NCBI GenBank assembly: GCA_036937835.1
Contig: CM072864.1
Coordinates: 7,818,501-7,882,500 of the forward strand
Length of the DNA stretch: 64,000 nt
Direction of reading: 5' to 3'
Source of the DNA: Pampus argenteus
Taxonomy: Eukaryota; Chordata; Actinopteri; Scombriformes; Stromateidae
Notes under the pieces: generated by a model
The model's database searches: none
What the model was told of the DNA's origin: nothing
What the model saw: only the letters and a program-made list of their open reading frames with translations
Part shown: one piece after another, positions 50,701 to 63,779 of the stretch
How the letters are laid out: the number at the start of each line of letters is the position of its first letter
Position numbering within the stretch: the stretch's first letter is position 1
Program-made: the position numbers and the translations under genes

Positions 50701-51039
50701 TCAGTTTGGTTGTCAAGTTCCTGTGATGGGATGAGCCAGAAGGGACTTCACCATGTTCTAGGTTGGGAGTTTACTACGCAAGCATTAAAAGGGACACCAA
50801 GGCATTAATTAAACGGGGAAATTGCTTCAGATTTCTTCTCAAAGGCATTCCAACATTTGATCAGTTGTGAGTTTGGTTATGTTCTAAATAAACTTCCTGT
50901 GACATGTAAAGTTGTCTGTGTTATTTATATAAGTGGAATGGTTGTTTGCTCATCAAATAAGATGGAAAAACAGCACTCATAAAAGCATATAGGACTGTAA
51001 GCACTGGGTGGTAAATTTTGTTGTCACACATTCTTTTTT

Positions 51040-51240
51040 CACGGTGCATCAGTAGACTTTGAATTTCCTCCTTCACACCTTTGAGAAAAATGGTATAACA
51101 CAGCAACAACCTAAATTCCAGTGTCTTAAACGTGAATATTTCCTGCTTCATTAAGTCCTCTATGACAGTAAACTGAACATGTTTGGGTTCATAACAAAAC
51201 AAAACATTTATAGTTGCATCTGGGGCTTTTGGAAACAGAT
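51040..51240. repeat. decayed family A repeat
   Basis: On the minus strand: TTTACTGTCATAGAGGACTT, AAATATTCACGTTTAAGACA and a TTTGTTTTGTTATGAACCC block. This accounts for most of the 148-codon open frame on that strand. Confidence 0.55.
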
Positions 51241-51631
51241 ATTTATCATTTAACAAGGTACAGTAAGTACCATTAAGGTTGGATTCTTCTTTGTGAGGGT
51301 GATGGAGCCAAGATGTCGGCACAAAAAGAGCCTCTAATGTTTTTATGTCAACGTCCCCCAAATACATATAGGGATAGGTTAGTTATAAAACATCATGGTG
51401 ATGTTTGTCTTCCATGACGTGTTGCAGGGTGACATAACTGTCTGCAATTTAGGATGAGTGAGCCAACCAGTTTGTGTTATTCTGAAGTCATTGAAATATA
51501 ATTTTTGGAAGTTTTTGGAGACCTCTGGTGGTAGTGATGGGTGGCAAAAATGGGTCAAAACCAGGTCAAAACTGTGGTTGGGTGACCACAGCTTGTTTCA
51601 CATGGTCAACAATAATTAATATATATATATA

Positions 51632-51667
51632 GTGTAAAACACTGTCAGTAGTGACAGTGTTTTACAC
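51632..51667. repeat. perfect 16-bp inverted repeat with 4-nt loop
   Basis: GTGTAAAACACTGTCA, loop GTAG, then TGACAGTGTTTTACAC with no mismatch. It directly follows an AT run. The arms do not extend further. Confidence 0.9.
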
Positions 51668-51784
51668 AGCAGTGCTAATCACAGTAATGCTAGAATTAAG
51701 CTGATCTTTACTATCTTGTGCAGTATCAGACAAACATGACTATTTTCTCAATTTAGTCAATGAAATATAAAGTAGTAAAAAAAT

Positions 51785-51960
51785 AAGATAAGTTTCTCAA
51801 GCCATGGTGATGTCTTCAGTTTGCTGTTTAAAAAATATGGCATTCAGTTATATCATGAAAGGGGGAAAAATTCCAAAATCTCCACATTTAAGAAGCTGAA
51901 ACCACCAAATATTTTGCTTGAAAAAAATGACAAGTGAGCATCAAAATATTACCTTGAAAC
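51785..51960. repeat. internal segment of family A repeat
   Basis: CATGGTGATGTCTTCAGTTT, CCACATTTAAGAAGCTGAAA and TTTTGCTTGAAAAAAATGAC match internal blocks of the family. Confidence 0.55.
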
Positions 51961-52597
51961 TTCCTGACATTTGACTCGTCATTGCTGTTCTAAAGTGGTT
52001 TAGTTCAGTAGCTTTTCGAAGGTTTTCAGACAACGGTTTTCTGGGATACTTTACTGAACTGATGAAACGACTCCTTACATGAGATGCTGCTCCTCTGTTT
52101 ATTCACTTGGGGGCAGCGCTACTCAACAGATGTCTGGACAACCAACACTACGCTGAAGTAGCTGCAAACTACTCTAAATGTCAAATTACTGCAGGCAAAC
52201 CGGATGACAGTTACAACATCAAGTGTTTCAGTATAACATTTTGCAGATAATCACAGTTATTAAAATAAGGTGTGACTTTTGCATTTTTGCCATAACAACC
52301 AAGGCGTAACCACAGTCTGGTTTAAAATAGGGTGTGGTATTCACAGGGGCCCAAGAGAAGGGAGGGGAGGGTGGTGGTGGTGGGTTGTCTCATGCTGACA
52401 GACAGGTGGTGTTTAAAAATACTTAGTTCCTAGACTGGATATCTTGTGGATAACGATTGATGTATTATGAAAACTGTTAATAGTGGGATACATTTAGAAG
52501 CTTGGAAAGGCAACTTAACAGGGAAAGAGAAAACAACTGGACCGTATCTGGACCGATTCACTTACAAATAACACGTTCAAAAATGTTGTAAAAGTTA

Positions 52598-52603
52598 TTT
52601 TTT
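52598..52603 (-). terminator. jph2: poly(A) signal candidate for jph2
   Basis: AATAAA on the minus strand 2.06 kb after the jph2 stop. The intervening sequence lacks other exons and would form a long 3' UTR (52,604-54,665). Confidence 0.4.
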
Positions 52604-54665
52604 AAATTTATTTTCAGCTTTGTAATTATGACCAGGTTTGGCTACACAAATACATTTCTTCAAATTCAGCAATGTTACTGCATTAAAACAGACAAAACAA
52701 AATGGCTTCTACATTACACTGATGAATGAATACTGTTTCATTGCACTTCCCATTAAGGTCATCTGACAGTATGTCTCTTCTGTTAATATAATATACTAGA
52801 ATTAGAATAAACTACCAAATATAAGATCATGGGAGTAGCTTTTTGTAGACTGTTGGGAGATTTTCTTTTCTTTTAGCATGAAAATGATACGCAACTAGTC
52901 ATCTGTGTGTTTATTTGGTAAAATCCCCCACGCCACATATTAAGGGATAAAAAAAAAAAGAACAGAGAAATATCTGGAGAGTGCTCTTCTCAATGTAAGA
53001 CATGGAGTTAAAGAATCATCAATCTATATTTTGCTCCATCTCACAATCATGAGGTAATCTGACTTGACTTCATTAGGGAAATAAATAAATTTAGGATTGC
53101 ATATTTCTTGGACAGAAATCCAACAATAGTGTCGTTTTGATTGCTGAAAATGATGCACTTCAAAAAAAAAAGGTACAAAATTACAGACACATACACACAA
53201 AGTGCCCTCATGCGTACAAAAGTTAAACACGTATTTGGCTTTAAAGCACATCAGGCCCTGAATATAATGCAGCGTGGAACAGTGGACATTTGTCTAGATT
53301 TAAACATGAAACCATGAACTATATAAAAAAAGCTCACGGGCTTCAACACATCATCTCATCCTCCCTGCTGCTGCTCTTACTGCATAAACATACGTCAAGC
53401 CATTGTTTTAAATAAGAAGCTCTACTTACTGCAGCTTGCAACACCCATTTTCTGCTTTCTTATCCTATAGCGAAAACATACACAACTCCCATTTTAAAAC
53501 CACCTGGGTATTTAACATGATTGCATTACAAACACCACAGGAACATACAATACATTAACAGTGACACTCATAAGCTTCCTATTTTTTTTCCTTTCTCTAT
53601 TTGGTTCATCAGCTCTGGAACCAATGCAGCAGCTATGACGATGAATGCATAGAAGTCCCATTGAAAACATAACATTTCACAGTGTTGTACACCATAGTCT
53701 CAAATATAGATTTTTTGCAGGATGCAATAGCTGAAATGCAACTCACAACGTTTTGGATTCTTTCTTAAGAGAGTGAAAAAGCAACATGATGAAAGCCTGG
53801 CTTTGCAGCAGCATTGCTGCTTGCTACAGTTTGCAGAGAGCTTTTCAATAGGACTGACACACTTAATTACACATTTCAGACTGCTACCTAAATAAATTCT
53901 TTTTTCATCTTATTACCGTTTATACGTTGGACATTGCAGATAATTAAAACTATGCTCGGTACAGTTACCACTCCCAAATCCTTCACACAACTGCTGCGGT
54001 TGTCTAAACAATCAAATTCAAGGGCACGGTGTAGAAAAAAAAAAATCAGTCTGTATACTGTATGTTAACATCAGCCATATCATAAACATATCTTGTGACT
54101 ACTACTGAGTTTATCTAATCTGTCAAGTGTGTGCCAATTAAGGATGTAGGCAAAAACAACAAAAAAACAACAACAAACAAACGTTGACACACATTGTGAC
54201 AAAGTTGTTCTTAAATGTACACTGTCCCACCCTGCTTCTTCAGTGTAAGCACCGAGACATACTCTACTACCCCCCTCCCCCCACCACCAACACCTGAACA
54301 CACAAACATCATCATATTCAGATGTACTGAATCATTTCAGTCAGTCAATGTCTTGATGAGAGGAGCTTCACAGAGCCTCACACAGTCACACCAACAAAAA
54401 CCTTCAGAAGAGCCGCAGCTGTCTGTATGAGCCTCACCCCCCTCCCTCCTCCCTCAGTGGTCTCTGTGATCTCTGGTCCTCACTGAGGAGGAGGCAGGCC
54501 ATCTCTCTCCAACACCGCTGGTGACCTGCAGGAGAACAGTATTTGTCTGTTTATGTACTTATTTCACTCGTCTAAAAACATTATAAGCTGCAGCAAGGAC
54601 TTTTTTTTGGTTTTTTTTGGTTTCCAAAAGCTGTATCTCATTACCTGAGCTGAGTGGACAATGTC
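52604..54665 (-). other. jph2: probable 3' UTR of jph2
   Basis: AT-rich, exon-free sequence after the jph2 stop. Earlier hexamers could also be used, so the length is uncertain. Confidence 0.4.
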
Positions 54666-55232
54666 TCATGACAAAATGTGTACGAAGAGAATTGCCAATC
54701 CAATGTTGAGCAGGATTACCATGCAGATCATTATGGTGTTTGGGCCCTTGAAAAGAAAGGAACATGTGAGAGTCAGTTACTGTTTCTTGTTCTTGTGATG
54801 AAAAATATATAAATAAATGAAGAGATATGTGTATTGTCTTACCTCCTGCTCCAAAGACTCTGCGGTCACCTCCTTACTTTGGCTCAACAGTCGGGCTTCT
54901 GCTTTGGGTGCTGGTTTGGCAACAGTGACTTTGGCTTCCACTTGCTTGTGTACTGTCTTAGGTTGCAGTTTGGGCGCAGGTTTTGGGGATGGAGCGGGGC
55001 TGGGTTGTTGTTTTGGTAATGGTTTTGTCTCCGCTTTGCTCGAAGGTCTGCTCACCTCCCTGGACTCCACTTTGTTCTCAGAGATGGACGGCGTTCGCTC
55101 GTGGACTGAAGGAGCTCTTTCAGTTTTGAGCTCAGCTGTTTTTGGGTCGTTGGTGGAAGTTTTGGAGGACACTTTGGAGGAGGGGCGAGGCACTTCTTCT
55201 TCATCTCGGGAGATGAGGCTATTCCGTACAGG

Positions 55233-55265
<33 letters not shown>

Positions 55266-58200
55266 GGCGTCTGGAGCTTTTGCCTCGGAGTCAAACTTCT
55301 GCAGGGGCTTGATCTCCAGGTCGGAGCCCTGCTCGGTCTTGTTGCTCTGACGGCTGGGGGTGCGAGAGGGGCCACGGCTGCCCTCAGGTGCAGTCGAGGT
55401 AGGAGCGGAAATGGAGGTTGAAGGCGTAGTGGGGCGACTACTGGGATTGCTGTTGGGTTTACTGCCACCCTTACTGCCGCCACTTTTACTGGTTTTGTCT
55501 TCATTCCAGCTGCCTGGGCTGAGCAGTTTGGGGTCCTCCTTGCTGATGATGCCTGGGCTGGGGGAGGGGGTGCGGCCTGGGGATGAGCCAGGCATGAGGC
55601 TGTCTAGTTCATTCATGAGTGGGCTTTCAGGTGGTGTAGGCAGGGGCTCCTCCTCAGCCAGCAGCGGCTCATGCATGACTGTGTCTGTGTTGTCACTGCC
55701 CTCCACAACCTCCTGTAACACTCTCTTCTTCAGATACTCCGGACCTGCGTAAGACCAGTTCAATCACTATATTAATGAGTTCACCATATACTAATGTTCT
55801 GACCAATAGTAAGTACTGCTCTCTGGGGAGTATGTGATCTTAGAAACATTTATTGGAAGTACATTGCCAACAAATCACATGAAAAGGCCAAAACCAACAA
55901 TGCGTCTCTTTCGCAACTTTCTGAGAAAATTTGTTTCATGAAAATAATAAAAAAGTAGAATACCACCGGACCTGTCTGTTTCTACACAACAATGGGGCTC
56001 TATGGCACAGAGGAATAAGATCAATGGATCATTGATCTCACATCATACCACTCCTTTTAAATTGAAAGACTACAGTGTTATTTTCTCCAGTATAAATACA
56101 CACTGGATACACACTGACACTGTCTGTCTGTGTTGTTATTTCCTCAGTGAGAGATCTTTCAAGGAAGAATGCAGAGCAGGATTCAGCCAGGCCGCGTACA
56201 TTCGTATTATTAGTCAGAGACAATTTCAGCACCCGCTCAGAAAAGTTGGCTTCTTTCTGTCTGTGTCTGATTCCTTTAAGCTGTGTGCAGGGGGGAAATG
56301 CAAGAGGTTCCTAAATAGCTCGGTGCTTTTGTGTGAATGTATAAGTGTGTGTTGCCAGACTCGCAATGAAACCGATATGTTCCCTTCGACCCAATAAGAT
56401 GTTCCTTTTTTTAGACATTCAAATGTGACTACCCTTGTGTTGAGCCTCAGCCAAGGATTCACTAGCTCAAGCTGATATGTACAGGGACACCGTATAAAAC
56501 TAGACACATGGTTCACATTTTATGGTTCACTGCATTACTTATCAGTAAAAGAACTACTCTCCTGAGACTGAAAACGGGATTGTTGTTATTAGTCTTTGGA
56601 GCTGATCATACTCTTCATGGCAAAGGAACATTTTTACCCATAGTAACGATGTGGCTCTGATATGTTTTTAGTACTTTTTGGTCAACTATGACAAATATAG
56701 ATAATCGACAGCCTTCAAATATATTGAAGTCTATGCTTTGAGCCATCACTTCCTTCATATAGTTCTTTCCATGAGGCAAAAATAACGTATAACAGCTTTT
56801 AAGGTAACATCATAATAAAAAGTTGGTACTTTCTTTATGTTTTTATAAATTTTGCAGTATTCCTCTCAGATAAGAAGTTAACGTCCACTGACCTGGCTGG
56901 TAGAAGGAAGGAGAGAGCTCTTTGGCCACCAGTCTGGCAATACTGGACTCACTGTTGGAGGCCTGAGCGGCCTGCTCAGCTGCGTCTGACTTGGCCTTTG
57001 CATGGGTCGTCCTGGAGGGGACAGATGCCACACAATTCATAAAACAATTTTTTCATTTTACTGTTAGTGATGACTTATAAAGGCAAGAAACAAAAGAAAT
57101 AATTTTGATATGCTGACCTATTATTCATGCACTGAAAACAACATTTGTGCTGGTATCTAACTCTGTACCTTAAATTGATGCGAGTTTAAAGGAAATGTTA
57201 ACATCCGTTGTGGACTCTGAATATAATGGATTAAAACATACACAAAACACAGAGCTTGTTTATAACATTCAATCATGTTGAAATGAAAAGGTGGATGACT
57301 GCCGCTCATGTGTCTCATTAGTATTATTAGCTATCGAGAGAGGAGGTGGTCTTTTCTGCTGTTGGACAGGGACAGACATAAATAATGCTTTTTATCACCT
57401 TTCAGCGATCATCACACATATTTCTGTGACAGAGAAAGAGACGAGACAACAAGAGAGAACTAAACAGTCACTAGAACAGTAGAGCCGAGGGTCATTTTGC
57501 AACACGAGATCAGAAAAGTTAAGTTAAAGATCTTGAAGATTCACCTACGGTGCAATACTTTAGTAATCCTGAACTTTATGTTTACACGACAAGCCACACT
57601 AGCAGCTCCGTGAGGTCGTACTTATGCAAAGTAACACTAATCGCGTTGGTTTGTCATGTTAGCATGCTAACATTTGCTAATTAGCATTGAAAACAAAGTA
57701 CAATGAGGCTATACTGGCATTAGATGAAAAGTCAAGGGCTCAGTAAGTTTATTAAAATATATTCTTTGCAGAAAATGAATATTTTTTACCTAATTTCAAT
57801 CCATCTAAAAGTTGAGATATTTCAGTCTGGATCAAAGTATAGCACCTTTTTTCACATGGCAAGTAAAGTGTTTTAAAGTAAAGCGCAAAGTGCTTTACAT
57901 TCACATGAAGCAATACAAAGAGACATAATTAAACAGGAATTTAAACAGTAAAATAAACAGAAGACAAATAAGTTAAAATACGATCTGGTCTGGAGATGAT
58001 CAGAAACGTCAATGAGTGCTTTATTTACCAACAGTAATATTTTAAAATGAACTCTTTAACAAACATCTCTAACAACATTTGAGACATGGACTAATGTTCT
58101 TGCCCATGTTTTTAGAGAGGGCTGTGAAGGCACCGTTAGAGCGATCGAAAACATATAAGTCCTTTATTTTTAAAAAAAAAATATTCTTGAGATGATTTTG

Positions 58201-61200
58201 GCTAAATCCGGCAGCTATGAATAGTGAAAGTTCAAGGCCGCTTATATTTGTTCCACATGAACTGGGAGAATAACTGATTGTGATTACTCTGTGGATACTT
58301 GACATACTGTAACTTTACACTGAGCTGAAAATAGCTTCTGGTCCACTTTAAGACTTCAGGACTCAGTGGGGTGCTTCCTACTGGAACAATTAAAGACTCT
58401 TGAGGTTCCCTTTTTGATATATATATATATATATGAACCCCACCTGTCCACACACACAGTCAGCACCTCTTCTTCCAGGAACTTATACAGTCTGTTAAAA
58501 TATACATGATGGTAATTACACCGAAATTACTGATGAAATGTAGAGTTATAATAACAACAGCTGCTGTTTAGCATCAAGCATTTTGGTACAACTCCCGGTG
58601 GGACGATGAAGTCATACCACATAAATAAAACACACACACATCCGTGCAAGTACTTAAGACAGAAACAATGTATAATGTATAAACATATTTAAGAAAATAA
58701 CAATAATGATACTAATAAAATAAAAATGTAAAAGAAACCAATCAACTGATATGATAATTGTTGGCTTTATGTGAGTTGTTGCTGAAATGTGGTTCTTGAG
58801 GACCAAACGCTCACATTTTCTATTCGTATTTAGGATGTTTTTTATATTTTAGTAACAACTCTGAAGTCAAATTTCCTACAGTTGGTTGGCTAAAAAAAAT
58901 TAAATGTAATAAATTGAATATAATGTATCAGTCATAACAAACAGATGTGCCAGAATTCATTTGGATCCTGGCTCGCTCAAAACAGAGTTGCTTTTTAATA
59001 GTTGACAAAATGGCAGCCTCTCAGTAATGATGGTAAGTTGCCAGTTGGTCAAAGTCTTATAGTTGGCAGAAACTAGATTAGATAGATTATATCTATATAC
59101 TCATACCTGTGATCCACTATTAATACCAAAACATTGATTATAGCCGCTTATGTTGCTTTAAGTTGTATTACTGCTGCAGTCTGTGTTGGCCTTAAGTGTT
59201 TCTCTGCAACCAAACATGACATTTGACACTGTGACCTAAATACTCTTTATGCTTTTAGGGCTACCTTAAGGAGACGCTTGTTGTACTACTCTGAGGAGTG
59301 ATGAGACTTGAGCTGTAGGAAGGTCACTAGAGTAATCTATACTGTATAACGTGTAGCCTCTGCAAAACGTCTTCTTCAAATAGGTCCTACTGTTCTGCTG
59401 TTTTCTAACCATCTGCTTTTCGTCACACTGCAGTTGCCCTGGAGCCTGCTGATGGGAAGAGATACTCTGTCATTCTGGCATGTGCCACTGGATCTTTGTG
59501 GAGGGTCTTATTCAACCGTGTGGCGTGTATGTGTGTGTGTGTGTGTGTGTGTTTGAGACAGAGAAAGGGGCAAGACAGAGGGAGTGTGAAAGAGTGATTT
59601 AGTTTTAGTTCTATAAACAGACGGCTAAATGTTTTGGAGCATAATTAAATCACTTTGCCAAAATACCCGCGTATTAACTGCTAATTGCAGCCTCATTATT
59701 GCAACATTGAGTTGCAAAGAGTTCATATAAGGCACGGCTACAGCAATTTATGCAATTACCGATGAGTTATTTTTCCCTCTTTCGCATTATTTCCTCAGAA
59801 GTAAGTAACTTGCAAATAGTTCCTGAGCTGAGATCAGAACTGAACTTTGTTTACAAGTGTTACGACCAGCTGATCACTCACCAACAGAAAATGCATGTCT
59901 CAGCAGGACAGTATGTAAGCCAAGCCGCACAACTAAAGCTAGGTGTGGTACATATATATACGCTAACCCTTTATACCCAAGCATTCGCTTATAAGCTGTG
60001 TAATATTTATATCCAGTGAACCATTTGACACCACTGCTGACGCAAGATGGGCCCGGGATCTGTGATCTGTAAATGTTATCAGCGGAGCTAAAGCTCACAG
60101 AAGGTGACAGATAGAGAAACAGACAAAATTAACGTCTAAATGTGAGCGGAGTTGTGTGCAATTTGAGGTAAGTGTTAGATTTATTAAAACAGGACATGAG
60201 TCAGTAAAGTAACAGCCTTAGGTGTGCACATAAAAAGAAAGAGCCACTGCAATTCATGCACAAGAAAACAGTCTGGACATGTGTCTGTGACGAGGCAGGA
60301 AAAATGGGTTTTGGAGACAGGGGGAGGGGGATAATCAGCTGTTGCATTCCCCTGTGATTGTGATACAGCAAGCGTGCGTCTGTCCATATTTAGTCAGAGC
60401 TCCTCTGTGACCACTGGGCCCCTGTGTGTGTGCGTCATTTACACCCTGTCCTGCCACACAGGTCCTCCTCCAGACACCCGGCTGCCAGCCCACGCAACAG
60501 AACAATGTCCACAGAGTGTCTGAATGCCAATGAATGCTTAGTTAACTGGACTTGAAGAGGCCACGTCTGGCATGGCCATGCAGTGTACAGGTTGTACATG
60601 TATTTTTAACTGTTGAATTCATTGCCAAAGGACCAGGAGAGTGAGGAAACCACTGCCAGGAACAGACGTGTCATGTCTCCTCCGCTTATATAATAATGGA
60701 TTTCAATTTAATGTTCAGGACCACACTGGAAAGGCTGTTGTTTAGTTACTCTTGCTGGACGTAGGAGTTTTACACATTAAGGAATTTGGTGAAGATGTAT
60801 TTCTCATGGAGACATGACATGACATGACAGTAAAAAGTTGCTGAAAGCAAAGCAAAGTAGGTGATCTTAAAGCAGCGATACAATGAGCACCCTCCTATCA
60901 CTCATATAGTATACTGCTTATAGTTAGAGTAAAATATTTAGATTTCAATCTGGCGGGACAGAGGTCTGCAGTCCATCAGTGCAAGTCTCACTGCTGTAAA
61001 CACTGAGCTTATTTCAGGTGCTGAAGATGACTGTAGACACAAAAAAACACCACCACCTTGTACGGTCACAGACACCGACGGTAGACATGTGCTCATATAA
61101 ACAATATAATTAATACGAAAACCAAAAGTTTGATCGGATGATCTGATGATGATGATGCATGGTGATTAGAAAAAGCCCCAAGTTCAAATATACTCATATT

Positions 61201-63779
61201 CATTGTCTTTAGCAGACAGATAATAGCATAAGCTATATATACCTCTGTCAACTTTGTCAGGCTACAGCCAGCAGCAGGTTACTTTGCCCAGTAACTCACA
61301 AACACAATATAATGTGTTCATAAGTGAACTTCTGAAGTGCTGGTAAACAGATTTGGTTTGCTGTTTGTGTGTGAGTTTCTCCTTGCTATCCGTATGCTAA
61401 GCTAAGATAGTTGGGTGCTGTCAATAGCGTCGCATTAACGTTTAAGTTTCGGTTTAAGCTAAAACTGATTTGTAAGTGTCATAAGATAAACCTGAGGGGT
61501 CCTGAGATTGTTCCCTGGGTAAGACCATTGCAGACCTTTGACTCCAATGACCTTTGTCTCATTGTATTTTTAGGAGCTACTCCGTTACCTGTTCTTCAGT
61601 GATATCATTCATGGCATCCTGGACTTTGTGTTGGAAAAGTTAATGAAAAACTTAAATTAAAAAGTCTTCTGTCTGTAACAAGCTGGACACCAAAGATTAT
61701 TGAACCTGCTGCAAAAAACATTTTCTCACCATCTCTACACTTACAAATAAGATTGATGAAGATGAAATCAGCCATCATGTAGTCAAACAGTTACTGCGGC
61801 AAAGTCGTCGGAAGCACTGAAGCTTTAAAGTTTAGTGCAAATTTAAACTGTTTCACTGCAGCAAGTTGTGGTGAGAAATTACGGCTGAGGAAACGTCATA
61901 TATACACAGATCAGACAGACACATTTAGCAACAGAAACAGAGACGCATGAATGGTACAATCAATAAACTGAGAAAATAATGTCACAAGACAGAAATATTC
62001 GAGTCCTAACGACTTGTATTGCATCCTGATGGACAAACAGGATTAATTTAAGCATTTGGCTATACGAAGAGCATGATATGAACAACCACTTTAACAACTG
62101 CAGATATTATTGCTTTTCTATTATGGAGTTAAATGAACATATTGGCTCTTTGGTTGTGTTTTCAGGAGTGGCCCTGTAAGCTTTGAATGAATGAATGAAG
62201 TGTTTCTTTTTATTGTTATTGTCTCTTTATGAACTGTTAAACTTTATGCATTGCCCTTTGAGTAAACCTAGCCCCAGTTTGTACCTCTCATGTACTGTAT
62301 TATCTTTACATTCAAATCACAATGCTAAGCATCCAATTTTCTGAAGAATTAAATAGCCAGTTATCATTGAAAAGGTATTTTCAGAATCTTGTTTTTTTTC
62401 CAAGTTGTGACTATATTTCATGTCCTTGAGCTTGTATTGTAAAATATAAATGCAATTATTTGTAAGAAAATCTAAAATCATGCAACGTAACACCAATATA
62501 GACAAAAATAACTGATAATGAAATGTTTTTTGATCAGGAAAAAAGGCACAACTTGGGAAAAATCTTTTTTTTTTTTTTTTTATTGTGCAGAATTATTATT
62601 ATTTTTTAAATTCAGATGGTTAGACGAGTCTTTAGATTCTGTGAATACCTTCAAGAACAGCAGCAAGTGTTGGCAAATAACAATGTGTTTTATGGTTAAC
62701 AAATCTCATGTACAGAACCAAACCAACAATAAACTGATGAATTGACTCAGTGGCTTTCACAGAACTACTCTCCAGAGACTAAAAATGTGATTTCTGTTAT
62801 TAGTCTTTGGAGCCGTTTCTAAACAATGACAAAGTCATCTGCATGGCGAAGGAACATGTGACCCAGTGTGGTTCATAATGTAATACATATGAGGCACAAA
62901 ATGGGGCTATAGTAAAACGTGAAAACACAAGAGATAAGCAGAATCATCTCTCCGTGTCTTACCTAGAAGCAGCAATCTCTGCCTTCTGCTTGCCGATGGC
63001 TGCAGCCCTCTGAGCTCCTTCCACTGCCCGCTCCACTTTCTGCTTGATCTTGGTTCCCTTCAGCTGGATCACCCTCTTCTTGACAGCCTTCACCAGCATG
63101 TTGTTCATATATTTGCCCTCCTCCTTCCCTCCCTCAGCAAAAGTGGTGCAGCCGTAGCCATGTCTCTGATTGTTGAGCCACTCGCCCTCGTATTTCAGGC
63201 CACTGGACCGTTCACTTATTCCATATCCAGAGCGCTTGTCATTCTTCCACTCACCCATGTAGACCTCTGTGGTGGTGGCATCTATGTCGGCCTCCACTGG
63301 GGGAAAGTCCTCGGCTCCAGCCAGGCTCTCGTCCCCGATGCTGATGGTGGAGTTGGTGTCGCTAGCATTGGAGCTGAGAGCCGATTCCGTCCTAAGGAAG
63401 CTGATCTTGCTCTTCTGGCTAGACAGCGAGGTGCTCGAGTCGGACTTCTTCAGCTTGCCCAGCAGGGAACCCCTACGAAACAGGCCCTTTTTCTTGGGTT
63501 TCACGGCCTCTGGGTCCACCTGAAGAGTGAGCGCAAAGCCACCACGAGACGGTCCCAGCTGGGTAGGGGTGGCGACAGGTGTCTCCTCACCTGAAGCATT
63601 GGTGGTGGTGATGATGGGGATGTCTTGCTGCAGAACAGTGCCGTTGCTGTGCTCGCTTCGAAGGGAGGTTAGGGAGGTACGAAGAGGGGAGCGGACAACT
63701 GCTGCCATGCCATAGGGGACACTCTGACGGACCCCATAGCCGTGCCTCATCCCGCCAGTGAACTGACCTTGGAAAGTAC
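54666..63779 (-). CDS. jph2: junctophilin-2 (5' part outside window)
   Basis: Junctophilins tie the plasma membrane or T-tubule to the sarcoplasmic reticulum so that calcium channels and ryanodine receptors face each other; JPH2 is the heart/muscle form. Exons on the minus strand: 62963-63779, 56893-57011, 54843-55744 and 54666-54746; phases agree. The first exon, with the start and early MORN repeats, lies beyond 64,000. Seen are a MORN repeat (GQFTGGMRHGYG), the joining region, two further MORN repeats (YMGEWKNDKRSGYG, YEGEWLNNQRHGYG), the alpha-helical segment (EGAQRAAAIGKQKAEIAASR), a long Ser/Pro-rich divergent region with an Ala run, and a C-terminal membrane anchor of about 22 residues ending VHILS. 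The EADIDATTTEVYMGEWKNDK block and the anchor fit JPH2 better than JPH1, 3 or 4. Confidence 0.93.
55235..55264 (-). repeat. jph2: (CTG)10 repeat coding a poly-Ala run in Jph2
   Basis: Ten uninterrupted CAG units on the plus strand. On the coding strand they read as GCT codons and give an 11-residue Ala run in the divergent region. Confidence 0.9.
56545..56640. repeat. interspersed repeat copy 1 in jph2 intron
   Basis: GAACTACTCTCCTGAGACTG, GTTATTAGTCTTTGGAGCTG and CATGGCAAAGGAACAT align in order with 62,759-62,855. Confidence 0.6.
57655..57850. repeat. MITE-like repeat (family C) in jph2 intron
   Basis: GTTAGCATGCTAACATTTGC, TAATTAGCATTGAAAACAAA and TAGATGAAAAGTCAAGGGCT match the family seen in pmel intron 11. 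Confidence 0.65.
57855..57990. repeat. interspersed repeat fragment with AAAGTGCTTTACA motif
   Basis: GCGCAAAGTGCTTTACATTC followed by short A-rich ATAAAACAG-type blocks resembles a repeat often found in fish introns. The class is not known to me. Confidence 0.35.
58417..58434. repeat. (AT)n microsatellite
   Basis: Nine AT units in a jph2 intron, ten bases from the candidate alternative exon's donor. Confidence 0.85.
58444..58491 (-). other. jph2: candidate 48-nt alternative exon of jph2
   Basis: Bounded by AACAG| and GACAG|GTGGGG on the minus strand. It has one base, fifteen codons and two bases, which fits exactly between the exon ending at 62,963 and the exon starting at 57,011. The frame is open and would insert LYKFLEEEVLTVCVD plus one residue in the alpha-helical region. 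There is no transcript support. Confidence 0.3.
59529..59552. repeat. (GT)n microsatellite
   Basis: About twelve GT units in a jph2 intron. Confidence 0.85.
62755..62860. repeat. interspersed repeat copy 2 in jph2 intron
   Basis: GAACTACTCTCCAGAGACTA, GTTATTAGTCTTTGGAGCCG and CATGGCGAAGGAACATGTGA match 56,545-56,640 in the same orientation. Confidence 0.6.

Larger units (their letters stand above)
50893..52597. other. tuba1-jph2 intergenic region
   Basis: Convergent gap between the plus-strand tubulin and jph2. It holds two decayed family A segments and a perfect hairpin at 51,632-51,667. No exon is recognised. Confidence 0.5.

Noticed and set aside
50921..51367. 148-codon open frame on the minus strand
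   Set aside because: Most of it overlaps a decayed family A repeat, it has no known domain or splice context, and the frame looks like chance.
54817..55350. 177-codon open frame on the plus strand
   Set aside because: It lies opposite jph2 exon 4, whose frame, splice sites and protein similarity are clear. The long complement frame comes from biased codons.
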